DNA from: Rutstroemia sp. NJR-2017a BVV2
Taxonomy: Eukaryota; Ascomycota; Leotiomycetes; Helotiales; Rutstroemiaceae
Length of the DNA: 64,000 nucleotides
Assembly (NCBI GenBank): GCA_002946415.1
Contig: NJPS01000046.1
Coordinates: 930,001-994,000 of the forward strand
Direction: 5' to 3'
A model generated the notes under the pieces. That model was not told the origin of the DNA. It worked only from the letters and a program-made list of their open reading frames with translations, and ran no database searches. Each line of letters begins with the position of its first letter. Position 1 is the stretch's first letter. Positions 1 to 11,369 of the stretch are shown piece by piece. A program made the position numbers and the translations under genes.

Positions 1-616
1 AATGGTAGGCGAGTGTTTGTTTGCTGAACGTACAATCAGACAAATGTGACTGCCTTATTTGGATGGTGAATACTTGTACCGGTTTGCCTACCAATTTCTA
101 CTCCTCGGTCTCCATGCAACTCAACTTTGCTATTAAAGCAAATGAGACAGTAGATTCAGCCATTGATCTTCGTCTACTGGTGATGTCGAGTTGAATTGGA
201 AACACTCGAGATTACACGCCGGATAATTCTGCTGCTCAGACAGACCAAGCTATAGGGAGCAACAAGATAGCAATCCCGACACCTTACCTCGCTGAGGAAT
301 CAAAGGTATACACGAGCGGCAGGTTAACACTCAATGTGTTCAGGCCCATCACAAGTAGCAGAGATCACGAGACATGCATACCAAACCAGCGGACGATTTA
401 ATGTCTAGAAATTGTTGGTGATATCTTCACAAACACCGGTACATTGGATTTGTAATCGTCGTCGTCAACTTCTAGACCTCGTTCATGATTGGTCCATGTC
501 GAGGAGATGCCGAGGTTGTGGCCCCAATGCGAAGCGGGGCCTTAATGACATAAATAATAAACCGTCTGCCAGTTCTTCACATAATCATACTATCTTTCGA
601 AAAAATTATAAAAGTC
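1..616. other. Intergenic, no gene seen
   Basis: No convincing coding exon or RNA gene was seen. The part nearest the ATG at 617 is probably the promoter and 5' UTR of the ABM-domain gene. Confidence 0.5.
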
Positions 617-1088
617 ATGGCTCAAATCAACATCGTTGCAGTTATATCTCCCAAAGCCGGGAAAGTAAACAGGGTAAAGTCCATTACCCTGCATATCATA
701 TCACACAGAATCCATTGCAACATCACTAACACCACGCCCCTATCTAGCTGCTAGAACTCGTCAGCGAAGTCTGCCAATACGTGAAAGACAACGAACCCGG
801 AACTTTGAGATATGAAGCCACATGCGAAGTGAACAAGCAGTCTGGCGTGGAACAAATCATTATGTTTGAAACGTAAGTCTGCAACCTGTATCCATTCACC
901 GCAGCTCTCGGCTGTGCTGATCAAGCATATATATTCATAGATACAAAGATAAAGAGGCACTCAAAGCTCATGGTACATCTGAGAAGTTTAAGGGATTTCA
1001 AAAGATGGTGCAAGATGAGGATTTATTGAGTGAGCCGTTGTCTTTGAAGTTCGTGAAGCCTGCAGGAGGCTTTTCTTCGAGGCTGTAG
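617..1088 (+). CDS. ABM-domain (antibiotic biosynthesis monooxygenase-like) protein
   Basis: Three exons, 617-673, 748-872 and 941-1088, join in phase to a 109-residue protein. The introns carry GTAAAG and GTAAGT donors. The protein begins MAQINIVAVISPKAGK and has the shape of a single dimeric alpha/beta-barrel (ABM) domain. It shows a first beta strand, a helix with LLELVSEVCQYV, a central strand with GTLRYEATCEV, and a late segment with YKDKEALKAHGTSEKF, where these proteins usually place an active-site His. ABM proteins are small cytosolic enzymes that act on quinols or polyketides or handle reactive electrophiles. The substrate cannot be read from the sequence. No biosynthetic cluster surrounds it, so a housekeeping role is as likely as secondary metabolism. 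There is no signal peptide or membrane segment. Confidence 0.8.
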
Positions 1089-1423
1089 ACGGACGGGGAA
1101 GATGGTAAAGGAGGAGTTGTACTGTATATCTAGAGAATAGAATATATATAGTAGAAAGCGATAGATTGTAATGTGGGCTATTTACTTTTACTTAAGTATC
1201 AGTGAATTTGGAAATCGTCTGATTCTCGGGACGCGAGTATGGTTCGTTCCTTCTTCATCCAGCTTCGTCGGTGATATCTTCCACACACCGCCGACACTCC
1301 TCCATGAAACACATCTAAGATCGATTCTTTTCGATTCCATAAGTCATTGCCTTCTTTACCAAAAGAAAAGCAGCCATCTACAACACTTCTTCAGCATCAC
1401 TCAACCACTCATCTCCATCGATT
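1089..1423. other. Intergenic spacer between tandem genes
   Basis: It holds the 3' UTR of the ABM gene and the promoter of the methyltransferase gene. No further gene was seen. Confidence 0.5.
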
Positions 1424-3799
1424 ATGGACCATGAGTGCGAAAAACAGCAGTACTCGCCCCTGGTGTTTACGTCTTTGCAAGGCAAGGTATTCCAAGTCGA
1501 TCTGGATGAAATTCCGCAGCTTTCTCCCACGCATCGAAGAACTGAAAGCGTAAAGTCACTTCTGGAGGTGAGGTCCTCGAACTCGCCAGATGCGAATGGC
1601 AATGTTGTCAAGGATGAACATGGTCTCGAAGTTGGTATTGGAGGTTTGGATGAAAGTGGAGCTGAATCTGAAGACAAAAATGTTACGAGGTATGGTTGAA
1701 TTTCTGTTTGTGTGCTTCTACAACTTTGGTATTATCCAAAGACAAATAGAAGTAATGATTGGAGTTCGTATCTATTTGAGACTCAACCCTACAATACTGA
1801 CAACAAGATTATAGAGCTGAAGAACAAAGTCTCAAGGATCTTGACCGCGGAAGGTCATCCCTTGCTTCCCATTTCATCCCGAGTCAATTGGTAGAGCCTA
1901 TGTCGAATTTGTCCATGCAATTGCCCTTGCCTATACAGAACTTCGATGGTCCACCGGCCGCAAATTTCGATGCAGACCAAGTTTGGATGATCTACAACGA
2001 ATATGGTGAGTTGGTGGACGCCAAAAGTGTCCTGCGTCCGCAGCTTTCTCGTGATATGAAGGATGTCACTCAGATTATGAGATTGTTCAAAAAAGTGTAT
2101 CATCATGATGTAAGTGGAAACTGTTATTATCTGTCGAAGGCCATTCGCCTGTGAATCTCAGTTCATGTCTGCTTGGGGTAGTTTTGTTTTAAATCACTAA
2201 CCTTTTGAATATAGTTTAGAGCCAGGATGATTGATGTTGAACAAGTTGACTGGGAAAGTCCCCTGGACCATGAAAATAACAAGCATGCTTGGGCGGAAAG
2301 AATATCATCTTGGAAGTATGAGCCTGATATCTCCAAGAAGAACCCTCCTAGTGCCACACCCGAAGAGAAGCGGACCGCGACAGTTTGTCAGGATCCGCCT
2401 CGTGTTCTTGAGGTATGCACTATCGACTCCTCCACTGCTTCCACTGACAATAGCACAGGTTGGCTGTAGCGACGGCAGTTGGTGCTTCCAACTAAGAAAC
2501 GCACATCCGGACTGGATCATAGACGGTATAGACGACACCGATCATTGGACATGTATGAACAAGGACACCGATTTAAGGCACGGCTGCATGGACCAATCTC
2601 TCAAACGAAGTGCTAACATGAAATGTAGAGATTCAGTGCTACCAAAGATAATGTCTCAAACAGAGGTAAAGTTTAAGGTGCGAAATCTGAACTGTCTACT
2701 CAACCATCGAGAGCCCATCCCTCGCAACTTTTATTCCTTTATTCGCGGTAGGGACATATTCGACAGAACCGAAAGTTACAAGAATCTCCTTGATGATATC
2801 CGCTTGTATGTAGGAAGGATCTAGAATCCTGTACCGCAACACTGACCCTCATTAGAATCCTACAGCCGGACGGTGTGGTAGAATTTATCGAAGTAGATGC
2901 CCGACCACGAAACATAGCAGCCTGTCACTCCTTGGTGGACAAACCTGGAGATGACCGCACAAGCAAAGCTCAGACTGGGTGGACAGACTGTATTGCCGAT
3001 CGACTGGAGCGACCACCCCATACCGATGAGCTAGCTAGCGATGTGCCCGGTTGGATGCGAAGAGTTGAAGAACGCCAGAAAGCGACCATGCGCCCCCGGG
3101 ATGGCATACCCGCCGTCAACCTAAAGTCATGGCTTGAAGGGGCAGGGTAAGCTGCCGCTGAAGAATAATGGTTAATTGATCGCCTGACACTCTCGTAGAT
3201 TCTGGGACGTACAAGAACACATCCGTCGTCTCCCGATCGGCGGAACCACAACAACGGGCGAGCGACTCAGAGACTTCATTCTGTACCGGACTGAGCTTGA
3301 GGATTCCATACCACAAGTATGTTTATCTTGCGCTTCTGCAATGAGACCGCAGCTAATATAAACAACAGCTCGAGAAACATCTGCCCCCAGTTGAACTAGA
3401 CGCTGTCAAAAGCGGCAACTACTACCTAACAGTTCATATCGTCACGGCGCGCAAACCACCCTTTCCACGGGTGGGCGATCAATTGACAAACAGTTCGAGA
3501 GAAGAAATGTCGGATGAGAACCGTGATTGCATGTCAAGAGACGAGGCGCTAAAGAAAGCTGCGGCGTGGAAAAGGTTGAGATATCTGTCCTCTATTCATT
3601 ATGCGGAAGGTGGTCGGAGATTTGCTGACGGTTGATTTGTAGAGCTGATGCGAATTGGGATTGGGATATTTTGGAAACAATCGGGCAGTTTGAGGATCAG
3701 CAGCTGGAACATATATCGGGAAGTTCTGCGCTGGCGGAATCGGAGAGGAATGGAGAGGGAATCGGAGAGGGCTGGGATGAAGGAGAGGGAGAAGAGTAG
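1424..3799 (+). CDS. SAM-dependent methyltransferase domain protein
   Basis: Eight exons (1424-1689, 1815-2109, 2215-2412, 2459-2805, 2856-3146, 3199-3316, 3369-3574, 3643-3799) close in phase to 625 residues. The first ~190 residues are acidic and not recognised. A class I Rossmann methyltransferase core begins where exons 3 and 4 join, giving VLEVGCSDGSW, the SAM-binding motif I. Later come LLDDIRLILQPDGVVEFIEVD (the motif IV-VI region) and a C-terminal half with WMRRVEERQK and FWDVQEHIRRLPIGG. The tail is acidic and Gly/Glu-rich. Fungi carry many such proteins, some LaeA-like nuclear regulators and others small-molecule or protein methyltransferases. Motif I here (GCSDGSW) differs from the GTGTGIW of LaeA-type proteins, so I do not call it LaeA. 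The substrate is unknown. Confidence 0.8.
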
Positions 3800-4949
3800 A
3801 TAAAGCATTGAGAGAGAGAGACCGGACGAGGTAGAGATGGGACTGAATACGAGAATGGAAATACTGAGATTGTGCGGAAAAAATACTTCAAGCCGCTCGT
3901 TCGAATTTCTCGACGCCTACTTCACGTTTCATATAAATATACTCAGGGTCTTCTTGCTCATACAGCTGCGATAACCCAAAGCAACCAGCAACTGACTTAA
4001 GTAGATGGAGGTTGATAGAATTGATTGATAAATAAGGTTCGATAGTTAGGCACAAGGTTAATACAACACGTACAAAAAAAGAAAAAAAGAGAGAAAGCAT
4101 TTTCTTTTTTTCAAAGTACAACAAAAGAAAACTCTTTATAACCACGCTTGATTTGAGTGCCCCTTCATGCTATCCATATTCCGTCGCTATACTATAATGA
4201 TACTGATACTTTGTAAGAAGTCAAATAATCAAATGATATTTCAACCGCGCATACACAAAACCAAGAAAAAAGAGAGCAAAACACCCCATGTTTCCGGATC
4301 CAGCAAAAAAACCAAAAAAAAAAAACCAAAACAAGACCCCGCACCGCACCGGCATCCCGCACTATCCTTTCCTTTCCTATATCCCAAAATACAGGACAGA
4401 GGGAGATGTAGAGAAAGAAATTGGACAAAGATACTAAGGAGAGTAGGTAGTGTGATGGGATATGATGAGATGATTTGATGTTATGATGTGCAGATGAAGG
4501 TAGCAGGAAAGCAAAAAATATCTCAATATCGACTCCCGTATAAAATAAACAAACTCCTATCCACGGGAAATAGTGATGCTTGGTGTGGAAGATGCTGTTT
4601 TGGCAGATTTTTGCGCCGTGAACAAGAAAGGAAAGGGAGACTGTAAGAGAAATTCGAAGGTTGAAGAAAAAGTGACGTCGAGGCGAGTCTCTTTTGTAAA
4701 ATGTCCGGCATCGCTGAAGGAATTTTGTGAAGTAGTGGCGATATTTGCGTGTTGTGTGTAGATGTAGAAAAATTCCATGGCATTTCATATTCATAACCCC
4801 CCCGCCGTTGTATTTCATCATCGTCATCTATCATCCATCCAGTCATTGCCAGTCTATATGTACTCATTCATATATCATCCGATGCAAAGTAAATAGCCGT
4901 AAGAGTAAGAGTAGTGACCATGAAGCAGAGATGTGAATTTGAGGTCCAT
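3800..4949. other. Convergent intergenic region
   Basis: It lies between the 3' ends of the methyltransferase and the MAPKK. It contains A-rich stretches (for example around 4075-4115 and 4265-4330), probably 3' UTR and terminator sequence. A 211-codon minus-strand open frame at 4192-4827 is low-complexity and looks non-coding. Confidence 0.5.
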
Positions 4950-6578
4950 CTATTTCTCGGACCAGCCCCAGACAGTGGATAGGAAGTGTGCCATATTGAC
5001 GCGTTTGCTACGCATTTCAACCATCCACGGATGCTCCAGCATACGCCAAGGCGAGGCACGACGTGCGGGGTCCTTTTCGAGACTAGGGTTATAATGTTAG
5101 TTTCCCGCGAGTTGCTTCATGAAATGGAGGAAGAAATACATACCAGCACTCGATGAAATACTTGAAGCTGTCACTCCACTTGATGCCCGCATCCGGTTCA
5201 TCCTTAAGCTTAGGAATAGGTTGTCGAACGATATAGGTTAGAAGGTCGATCAAACCGGCTCGAGGTTGCATTTCTGACCCATCAGCAGGGAAGGGGAAAC
5301 GATGTTGAGCGACTTCAAGAAGGGTGACACCTGTAGACCAGACATCGGATGTGATGGTGTATGATTGACCGGTAATACGTTCAGGTGCCATGTAGTAGGA
5401 AGTTCCAATGAAGGTGTTGGCATCACCCTTAGTACCGAACTCTCCACTAACACCGAAATCACAAAGCTTGACTTGACCATCTCGGCAAAGTAGGATATTC
5501 GAGGGTTTGATATCTCGATGGATAATCTTCTTTCCATGGAGGTAGGTGAGGCCATTCAGAACACCTTCGGCGATCTTTCCTAGGACCTTTTCACCAGTTC
5601 GTCCCCCTAATTTCTTCACTTCACGGTAAATTGAATCTAGAGAACCACCTTCGCAGAACTCCATAGCGATAGAGATGGTAGCTGTGGATGGCTCCACGAA
5701 TGCTCCATAGTAGCGACAGATGTGTTCGTTGTCACAGCCTTTGTTGAAACCCAATTCTCGAACGATTTGTTTCTTGACATCAGGGTCCGGATTCGTCGTG
5801 ATGATCTTAGAAAAGAGGTTAGTGATGGAAAAGAAATGAAAGAATGAGATAGGCATACCTTTAATGCAAAGACTGTGTTGCCGCCTTTCAGCTTACATCT
5901 GGTGACCGCACCTCCTGCACCCTCTCCTAAGCTACCCATCTCTTCAATCCTCTTCTCCATACTTGCTATCCGCCATCCATCATCATCTAAGTCTTCGACA
6001 TCTAGTGTTCTTCCCTTCTCTAGGCTGAGTTTGTCGAAAGCTTCGAGCCCATTCATGCTACCATCCCGCTCCATTCCAACACCTCCTTCGCTTCTTTCTG
6101 AGTATAACGACCCCACTGCAGATGAGGGGTCGGGCGTGCCTTGTGGTTTGCTTAAACCGTATTGTGATGCTAATGAAAATGCTGAATATTGAGATCCAGC
6201 AGATGTCGGTCCACTTCCTTTGCCGTCCATCGGACCGAAGCTCCCAGACCTCGAGTGTGCTGCACTACTTTCACTGCCTCCACTGGCCGATTGCCCTGGG
6301 GCGACTGTACCACGCCCATTTTGCACAGGCTGTTCATATGGGGTAGCATTGCTGCCCATAGGTGTAGCTAATTGTAGTCGAGGTAACGAAGGTCGCGAGG
6401 GCATCGACCCGGGCATCTGTAGCGTTAGGCCTTTCATCGGAGGCGCCGCGACGGCACCGTTGACCGGTTTTGCATTTGGAGAAGGTGGTATGGCCAGTCC
6501 CAATCTAGGAGTCCTGGCGCCACCGTTCGATCGGCTCCCTGGAATCGGAGGACGAAGTAAAGGTGCTGGAGAAGACAT
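4950..6578 (-). CDS. MKK1: MAP kinase kinase of the cell wall integrity pathway (Mkk1/Mkk2 type)
   Basis: Minus-strand exons 6578-5859, 5805-5144 and 5082-4950 give 504 residues. The N-terminal ~190 residues are a Pro/Ser-rich regulatory tail. The kinase domain has the Gly loop GEGAGGAV (~218-225), the ATP-anchoring Lys240 as the last codon of exon 1, HRDIKPSN (336-343), DFG (356-358), an activation segment with [12 protein letters not shown], and MAPERI. It is a dual-specificity kinase: in yeast and filamentous fungi this subfamily sits between Bck1 and the Slt2/Mps1 MAPK and controls wall repair. The activation-segment wording is what I associate with filamentous-fungal Mkk1/2 rather than Pbs2 or Ste7. 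The start at 6578 (MSSPAPLL) is preferred. An in-frame ATG at 6704 would add 42 residues. Confidence 0.92.
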
Positions 6579-8467
6579 GTTGGGGAGTTGGTTGGAGAGT
6601 GGATGGCTGGAGGGCTTCGGAGTGTCAGCAGAGTCTTCAGTATGTTGGTACATACTAAGAGAGGATGCTAAGGTCGTGGCGTACGAATGCAGTGATTTCG
6701 GCAAAGTCAGTAATTGTTGCCGTGGTCCTCTGTCCCGAATCTTGGATTACACCGTTGCCGGTGCTCTCTGTGGTTCTATGCTGATCTTGCGTCGGCATGC
6801 AGTCGTCCGCTGCAGATGCCCGCTGGTTGGAGGATGGAAAAACAAGGCCGAACGGGTTGCAGGTTGGTCACCGGACAAGTATCGGCAGGCTGGGTATCAA
6901 AGAGCGGAGGCAAGGAAAAGGATTTTCGTGGATATTTTCTATAAAGCAGTCGAGTACGAGTACGGGTTGAAACGAATGAGTCGAAGGGTGGTCGTTGAGG
7001 TGAGGGTAAAGCCGTCGTAATTCTCGGCGGGTAATGCAAAGCGAGACTTGTGTTTGTTTCAAGCTTATCGTCACAGAGTGGGTCGATAAATTAGGATTAG
7101 TCGTGGAAATTGAGGGATGAGGGATGAGGGAAGAGGGAGTTGCAACAGATGAGGGGATACGGAGGGATATTTAAAAGGGATGGGGCGCGCGAAGTTATGT
7201 TTCTGAATTTCTGAATGAGCAATGGACGAAGGACAGAACGACTGAATGAAAGAAATGGTGTGATGTTATTCTCGAGCCAAGAATAAAAAGATGGAGTCAA
7301 CAAATGGGTTAGTTAGCGGTTGTGTATTGGGTATTGGCTGGTATGGTTGGCAGGTAGCAGGTATAAAATACAAATGGATGAAATGGATGTTGGAAAGGTT
7401 GAAGTGTGGAGAGCGAAGTGTGTGAGGTTTGAAGTGTGCAGCGTTCAGGATGAAGTTGGGTTAGAAGGTTTTGGAGAGGAAAGATTTTCTGGGTTGTAGT
7501 TGGTAGAAAGGCACAAAGGCTAACCGGGAGGGCAAGGGTGGTGGGGATGGTAGGGATGGGAGGGATGGGACTCTGTAAGGATATGCGAGCGAACTTCGAA
7601 GTAAGGATTTTTTGTGGGCAACTACCTCCTACTACTACTGCAAGGGAACTCATGGGTTTGAGCGTTCGTGGGTTCGTGTCGTGCTTTAGATTTGGGGTCG
7701 ATGCGACCTGCTTGGAACACTAAGCATTCGTAAGTACCAAAGGGGAGAGACAAGACAAGTACGAAGTAGTGACGAGGGCAGCAATATCCTTGTTCATGTG
7801 GATGTACGGATGTACTGTGCATTTTGACAGTTTGGTGGTGAGATGGAACGGCATAGCTTTGGTATGGCGAGGACAGGACAGATGGGACGAAGAGCCAAGA
7901 CACCAAACCCGCTCCGTTGCTCCATTGCTCCGTTGCTCCAGTCGTTCCCCTCTCATAGATCAGATTATACTAAAGTAGGATTATACAGGTGAGGCTAACT
8001 TGGCTTACTCAAGTAGCCGTCGACCCGTCGTAACGATCCCAAACGAGGCGACTTCTACGAAGCATACCATAGTAAGGTAAGAAATGCTGCCAATAACGAG
8101 CTGAACTGTCTTGACATCTATAGCCCACTCGGATTTCTCCGTCGGGACCTTGGAGGTAAATCATATCAGTCAGATTCTTAACAGTAACGCGAGTGCATCT
8201 GAATGTATTAGAGGGAGGAAATGATGGTGGTCAGAAAACGCAGTCATGCATTACCTAAAGTAAGACGTTTGCAATTTTCATGTTTCTCTAAAACCATGGA
8301 GCAATGCCCAGCTATTCTTAACTACAATACAACTAAACTCCTGTGTAATTGGAGTCGCAGGTGGCAGTCCAGAAGAGACGAGTGAGAAAAGGGGATGCAA
8401 CTCTAACCGTCGTGCTCGTTCGATTTTAAGTTGAGGCTTCCTGTCTATCATGTGTAACCGGCCCGTA

Positions 8468-8560
8468 ATGAGCATTGAGCATTGAGTTGAGCATTGAGTT
8501 AGTTGAGCATTGAGCAATGAGCCATCAGCAATCAGCAATCAGCAATCAGCCATCAGCCGA
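8468..8560. repeat. Short imperfect tandem repeats
   Basis: The plus strand shows repeated GAGCATTGAG / TTGAGCATTGAG words followed by repeated ATCAGCA words. These are two adjacent simple-repeat patches of about 5-13 bp periodicity in the DBP8-MAPKK intergenic region. Confidence 0.7.
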
Positions 8561-8702
8561 TAGCTCTCGCTGCCCAGACCTCTGCCCCTCCTTTCGTTTC
8601 TTTCCTTTCTCCAACCGAAGTGCCGGTTCCTGGAATCCTATCGCGACTTCCGCGCTCGCCAATGAAATCAAACGAGAGACATGCCGGAACGCCGTAACCA
8701 AC

Positions 8703-8718
8703 TACTTCGTACGAAGTA
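8703..8718. promoter_or_regulatory. Perfect 16-bp palindrome TACTTCGTACGAAGTA
   Basis: A perfect inverted repeat about 480 bp upstream of the DBP8 start. Its half-site TACGAAGTA/TACTTCGTA recurs in other intergenic regions of the window (18297, 18716, 28733, 53682). It is either a regulatory site or a dispersed intergenic word; the function is unknown. Confidence 0.4.
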
Positions 8719-9201
8719 CAAAGTACATGCCCTGTCGCAAACCTACTCAGCGAGTAACGGTAAACTGGATTGAGCATGTTCGTCCTCCTCTCCTTTACTC
8801 TGCTTTCCCTTTCTACAATAATAGTATCATGCTATGTCCGTCCTGGTCCGTATTTAGGACTTTATCCGTTGATTGTCCAAACTCGGATCGCGCTTTTTGG
8901 CAGGTACAAAGCAGCATGAAGGGAACCTTGCCTTTCACACATCCTAGTGACATTCAGTCTCTAGATCCCCATTGGCCAGATCATTTGTTTCAGAAAAAGA
9001 AACGATGTTTAAGCGCGCGCATCTGATGTAACCAGACAGGGCTCCGACGGTAACCGGATAAAGATACAGTCAGCAACTACTCTACGCGTACTAGTTCTAA
9101 AGTACGTACCAAAAAAGACTGTGAGAGGGCCAAAAAAAAATTTAATTTCACAATCTTCTTTTCCCTGGACATCAATCTCGACCGAAACCAAACAACTCGA
9201 C

Positions 9202-10885
9202 ATGCCTGCTCGAAAACTGTCGCCACGGTCCGAGACTGCTGATCAAGTTTCAAGACAAGCGCCCGGCACTTCTCCCGAATCTAATCACGATTCTTCATCT
9301 GGCGAGGAAGTAGAGGACTCTTCGAATTCGGACACGGACTCGGACTCTCTAGATAGTCAAGCGTCGCGGAAACGACGGAAAACATCCTTGGACCACAACG
9401 ATGTCGATGTACCATTGATTACAAGAACCTCTGTGCCTTCGCGCGTAAAGGCAAGGCCGCAAGAGACTTCCCATGATTCCAAAAATAACGACAATGGCGC
9501 AATGTTGGCTGCTACCGATACACAAACCTCTTTCGCTGCCTTAAACGTGAAGCCATGGTTGGTGGGGTCATTGGGGGCTATGGCGATCAAGCGACCGACG
9601 GGTATTCAAAAAGGATGCATACCAGAAATATTGAAGGGAAAAGATTGCATAGGAGGAAGCCGCACTGGTTCTGGAAAAACGGTAGCATTCGCTGTACCCA
9701 TCCTTCAGAAATGGGCTGAAGATCCTTTCGGGATCTTTGCCTTAGTGCTTACTCCCACGAGGTGAGACTCCTTGCTGAGATTGACTATGGGGTATTGTCT
9801 GGCTGACATCACTACTTTTTTTGTCTAGGGAATTGGCCCTGCAGATTTACGAGCAGTTTAAAGCAATTTCCTCTCCGCAGTCTCTAAAAGCGGTCCTGAT
9901 AACAGGGGGATCCGAAATGCGACCTCAAGCGACGGCTCTCGCGCAGCGACCACATATTGTTATTGCGACCCCGGGTAGATTAGCAGACCATATTCGAACT
10001 TCGGGTGAAGATACGATATGCGCTTTGCGTCGAGTGCGCATGGTGGTTCTCGACGAAGCCGACCGGTTGCTAGCTTCTGGCTCTGTGGGAAGTATGCTCC
10101 CAGATGTCGAAGAATGCCTCTCTGTTCTACCACCTCCCGCAAAACGACAAACTCTACTTTTCACAGCCACCGTGACCCCAGAAGTGCGCGCTCTGAAAGA
10201 ATTACCTCGGGCACCGGGAAAACCGCCAGTATTTGTCTGCGAAATCGACACAGAAGCTTTAGCGATCCCCCCCTCACTCAAGCAAATGCATCTGCAAGTC
10301 CCAGTCACCCATCGTGAACACTACCTCCACATGTTTCTCCTCACCGAAAAGAACCTCCCCAAATCCATCATCATCTTCTGCAACCGCACCGCAACCGCCG
10401 ACTACCTCACCCATCTGCTCCGCCTCCTCGACCACCGTGTCACAGCCCTGCACTCCAAACTCCCCCAAAGACAACGAATCGACAATCTCGGCCGCTTCCG
10501 CGCCTCTGCTGCCCGCATCCTCGTCGCCACAGACGTCGCTGCCCGTGGACTGGATATCCCCGAGGTCGGCCTCGTCATCAACTACGATATCCCCCGCGAT
10601 CCTGACGATTATATTCATCGCGTGGGTCGTACGGCCAGAGCGGGCAGGAAGGGTGAGGCGGTGACGTTTGTCGGGCAGAGGGATGTGCAGCTAGTGTTGG
10701 CGATTGAGACGAGGGTCGGGAGACAGATGGAGGAGTGGAAGGAGGAGGGCGTGAACCTGGAGACGAGGGTTATTAGGGAGAGCTTGAAGTTAGTCGGGGA
10801 GAAGAAGAGGGAGGCCATGTTGGAGATTGAGGAGGGGAGGGAAGTGGGTGGGAAGAGGAAGAGAGGCTTGAAGAGGTTGGTTTAG
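9202..10885 (+). CDS. DBP8: ATP-dependent RNA helicase Dbp8
   Basis: Exons 9202-9761 and 9829-10885 give 538 residues. A ~100-residue Ser/Asp/Glu-rich N-terminus precedes a full DEAD-box core. The core has a Q motif ending RPTGIQ, motif [10 protein letters not shown], Ia LTPTRELALQ split by the intron, Ib [37 protein letters not shown] and [14 protein letters not shown] Lys/Arg-rich C-terminus follows. The order and the [19 protein letters not shown] region fit Dbp8, a nucleolar helicase that acts with Esf2 in 18S rRNA maturation within the small-subunit processome. The start at 9202 (MPARKL) is chosen because the frame extending to 9121 begins in A-rich leader sequence. Other ribosome-assembly helicases of the Dbp8/Ddx49 group are the only real alternative. 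Confidence 0.93.
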
Positions 10886-11369
10886 TGACGCGAACTCTTA
10901 GGATGCTGTTACGATACAATGTGATATGATACCCGGAAATAATTTCATTAGAAAAAAAAGTTTTTGTTACTGCATACCCGGAGCGGAGTGTGAGGATTTA
11001 CTTATTTACGCTCTTCGATTCTGTATATCATATTTCTGTGAGTCGATTAGTCATTCGTGATCACAGTGGTCCGAGTCCCTCGGCATGCAGCTTACCGTAT
11101 GAAGAAGTACTTGCGTGGCACAATGCTACGTTTACATCCCGCTGTTACACAGACAGATGGTCAGGTGAGTGAGTTCCCGTCCTAACCCCTCAGCCGCAAT
11201 TGTACTATGATTCAATTAAATCAATAAATTGCGCGGTTGTTTGTCTTGATCTTGATTTTGTGATGCAAGCTTCGTAATATTTTGGTTGGAATATAGGTGT
11301 TTGGCTGGATATCTTATTCATTCATTGATTGCATACATCGAAGAAGTTAATCGTCTCTATCCGATCACG
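10886..11369. other. Intergenic spacer
   Basis: The 3' region of DBP8 and the promoter of the alpha/beta hydrolase. No gene was seen. Confidence 0.5.

Larger units (their letters stand above)
6579..9201. other. Large divergent promoter region (MAPKK / DBP8)
   Basis: 2.6 kb between two divergent genes. The MAPKK-proximal ~1.1 kb is purine-rich on the plus strand with GGGATGAGGGATGAG-like runs (7110-7140), consistent with a long pyrimidine-rich 5' UTR or promoter. The rest holds a short-repeat patch (8468-8560) and a 16-bp palindrome (8703-8718). The 169-codon frame at 8517-9026 overlaps the repeats and looks random. Confidence 0.5.

Noticed and set aside
4192..4827. 211-codon minus-strand frame in the MAPKK 3' region
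   Set aside because: Phe/Ser/His-rich low-complexity sequence in likely 3' UTR, with no domain and no splice context.
6220..7020. 266-codon plus-strand frame over the MAPKK start
   Set aside because: Antisense shadow of the Pro/Ser-rich first MAPKK exon and its 5' UTR.
8517..9026. 169-codon plus-strand frame upstream of DBP8
   Set aside because: It starts in simple repeats and has no recognisable domain.
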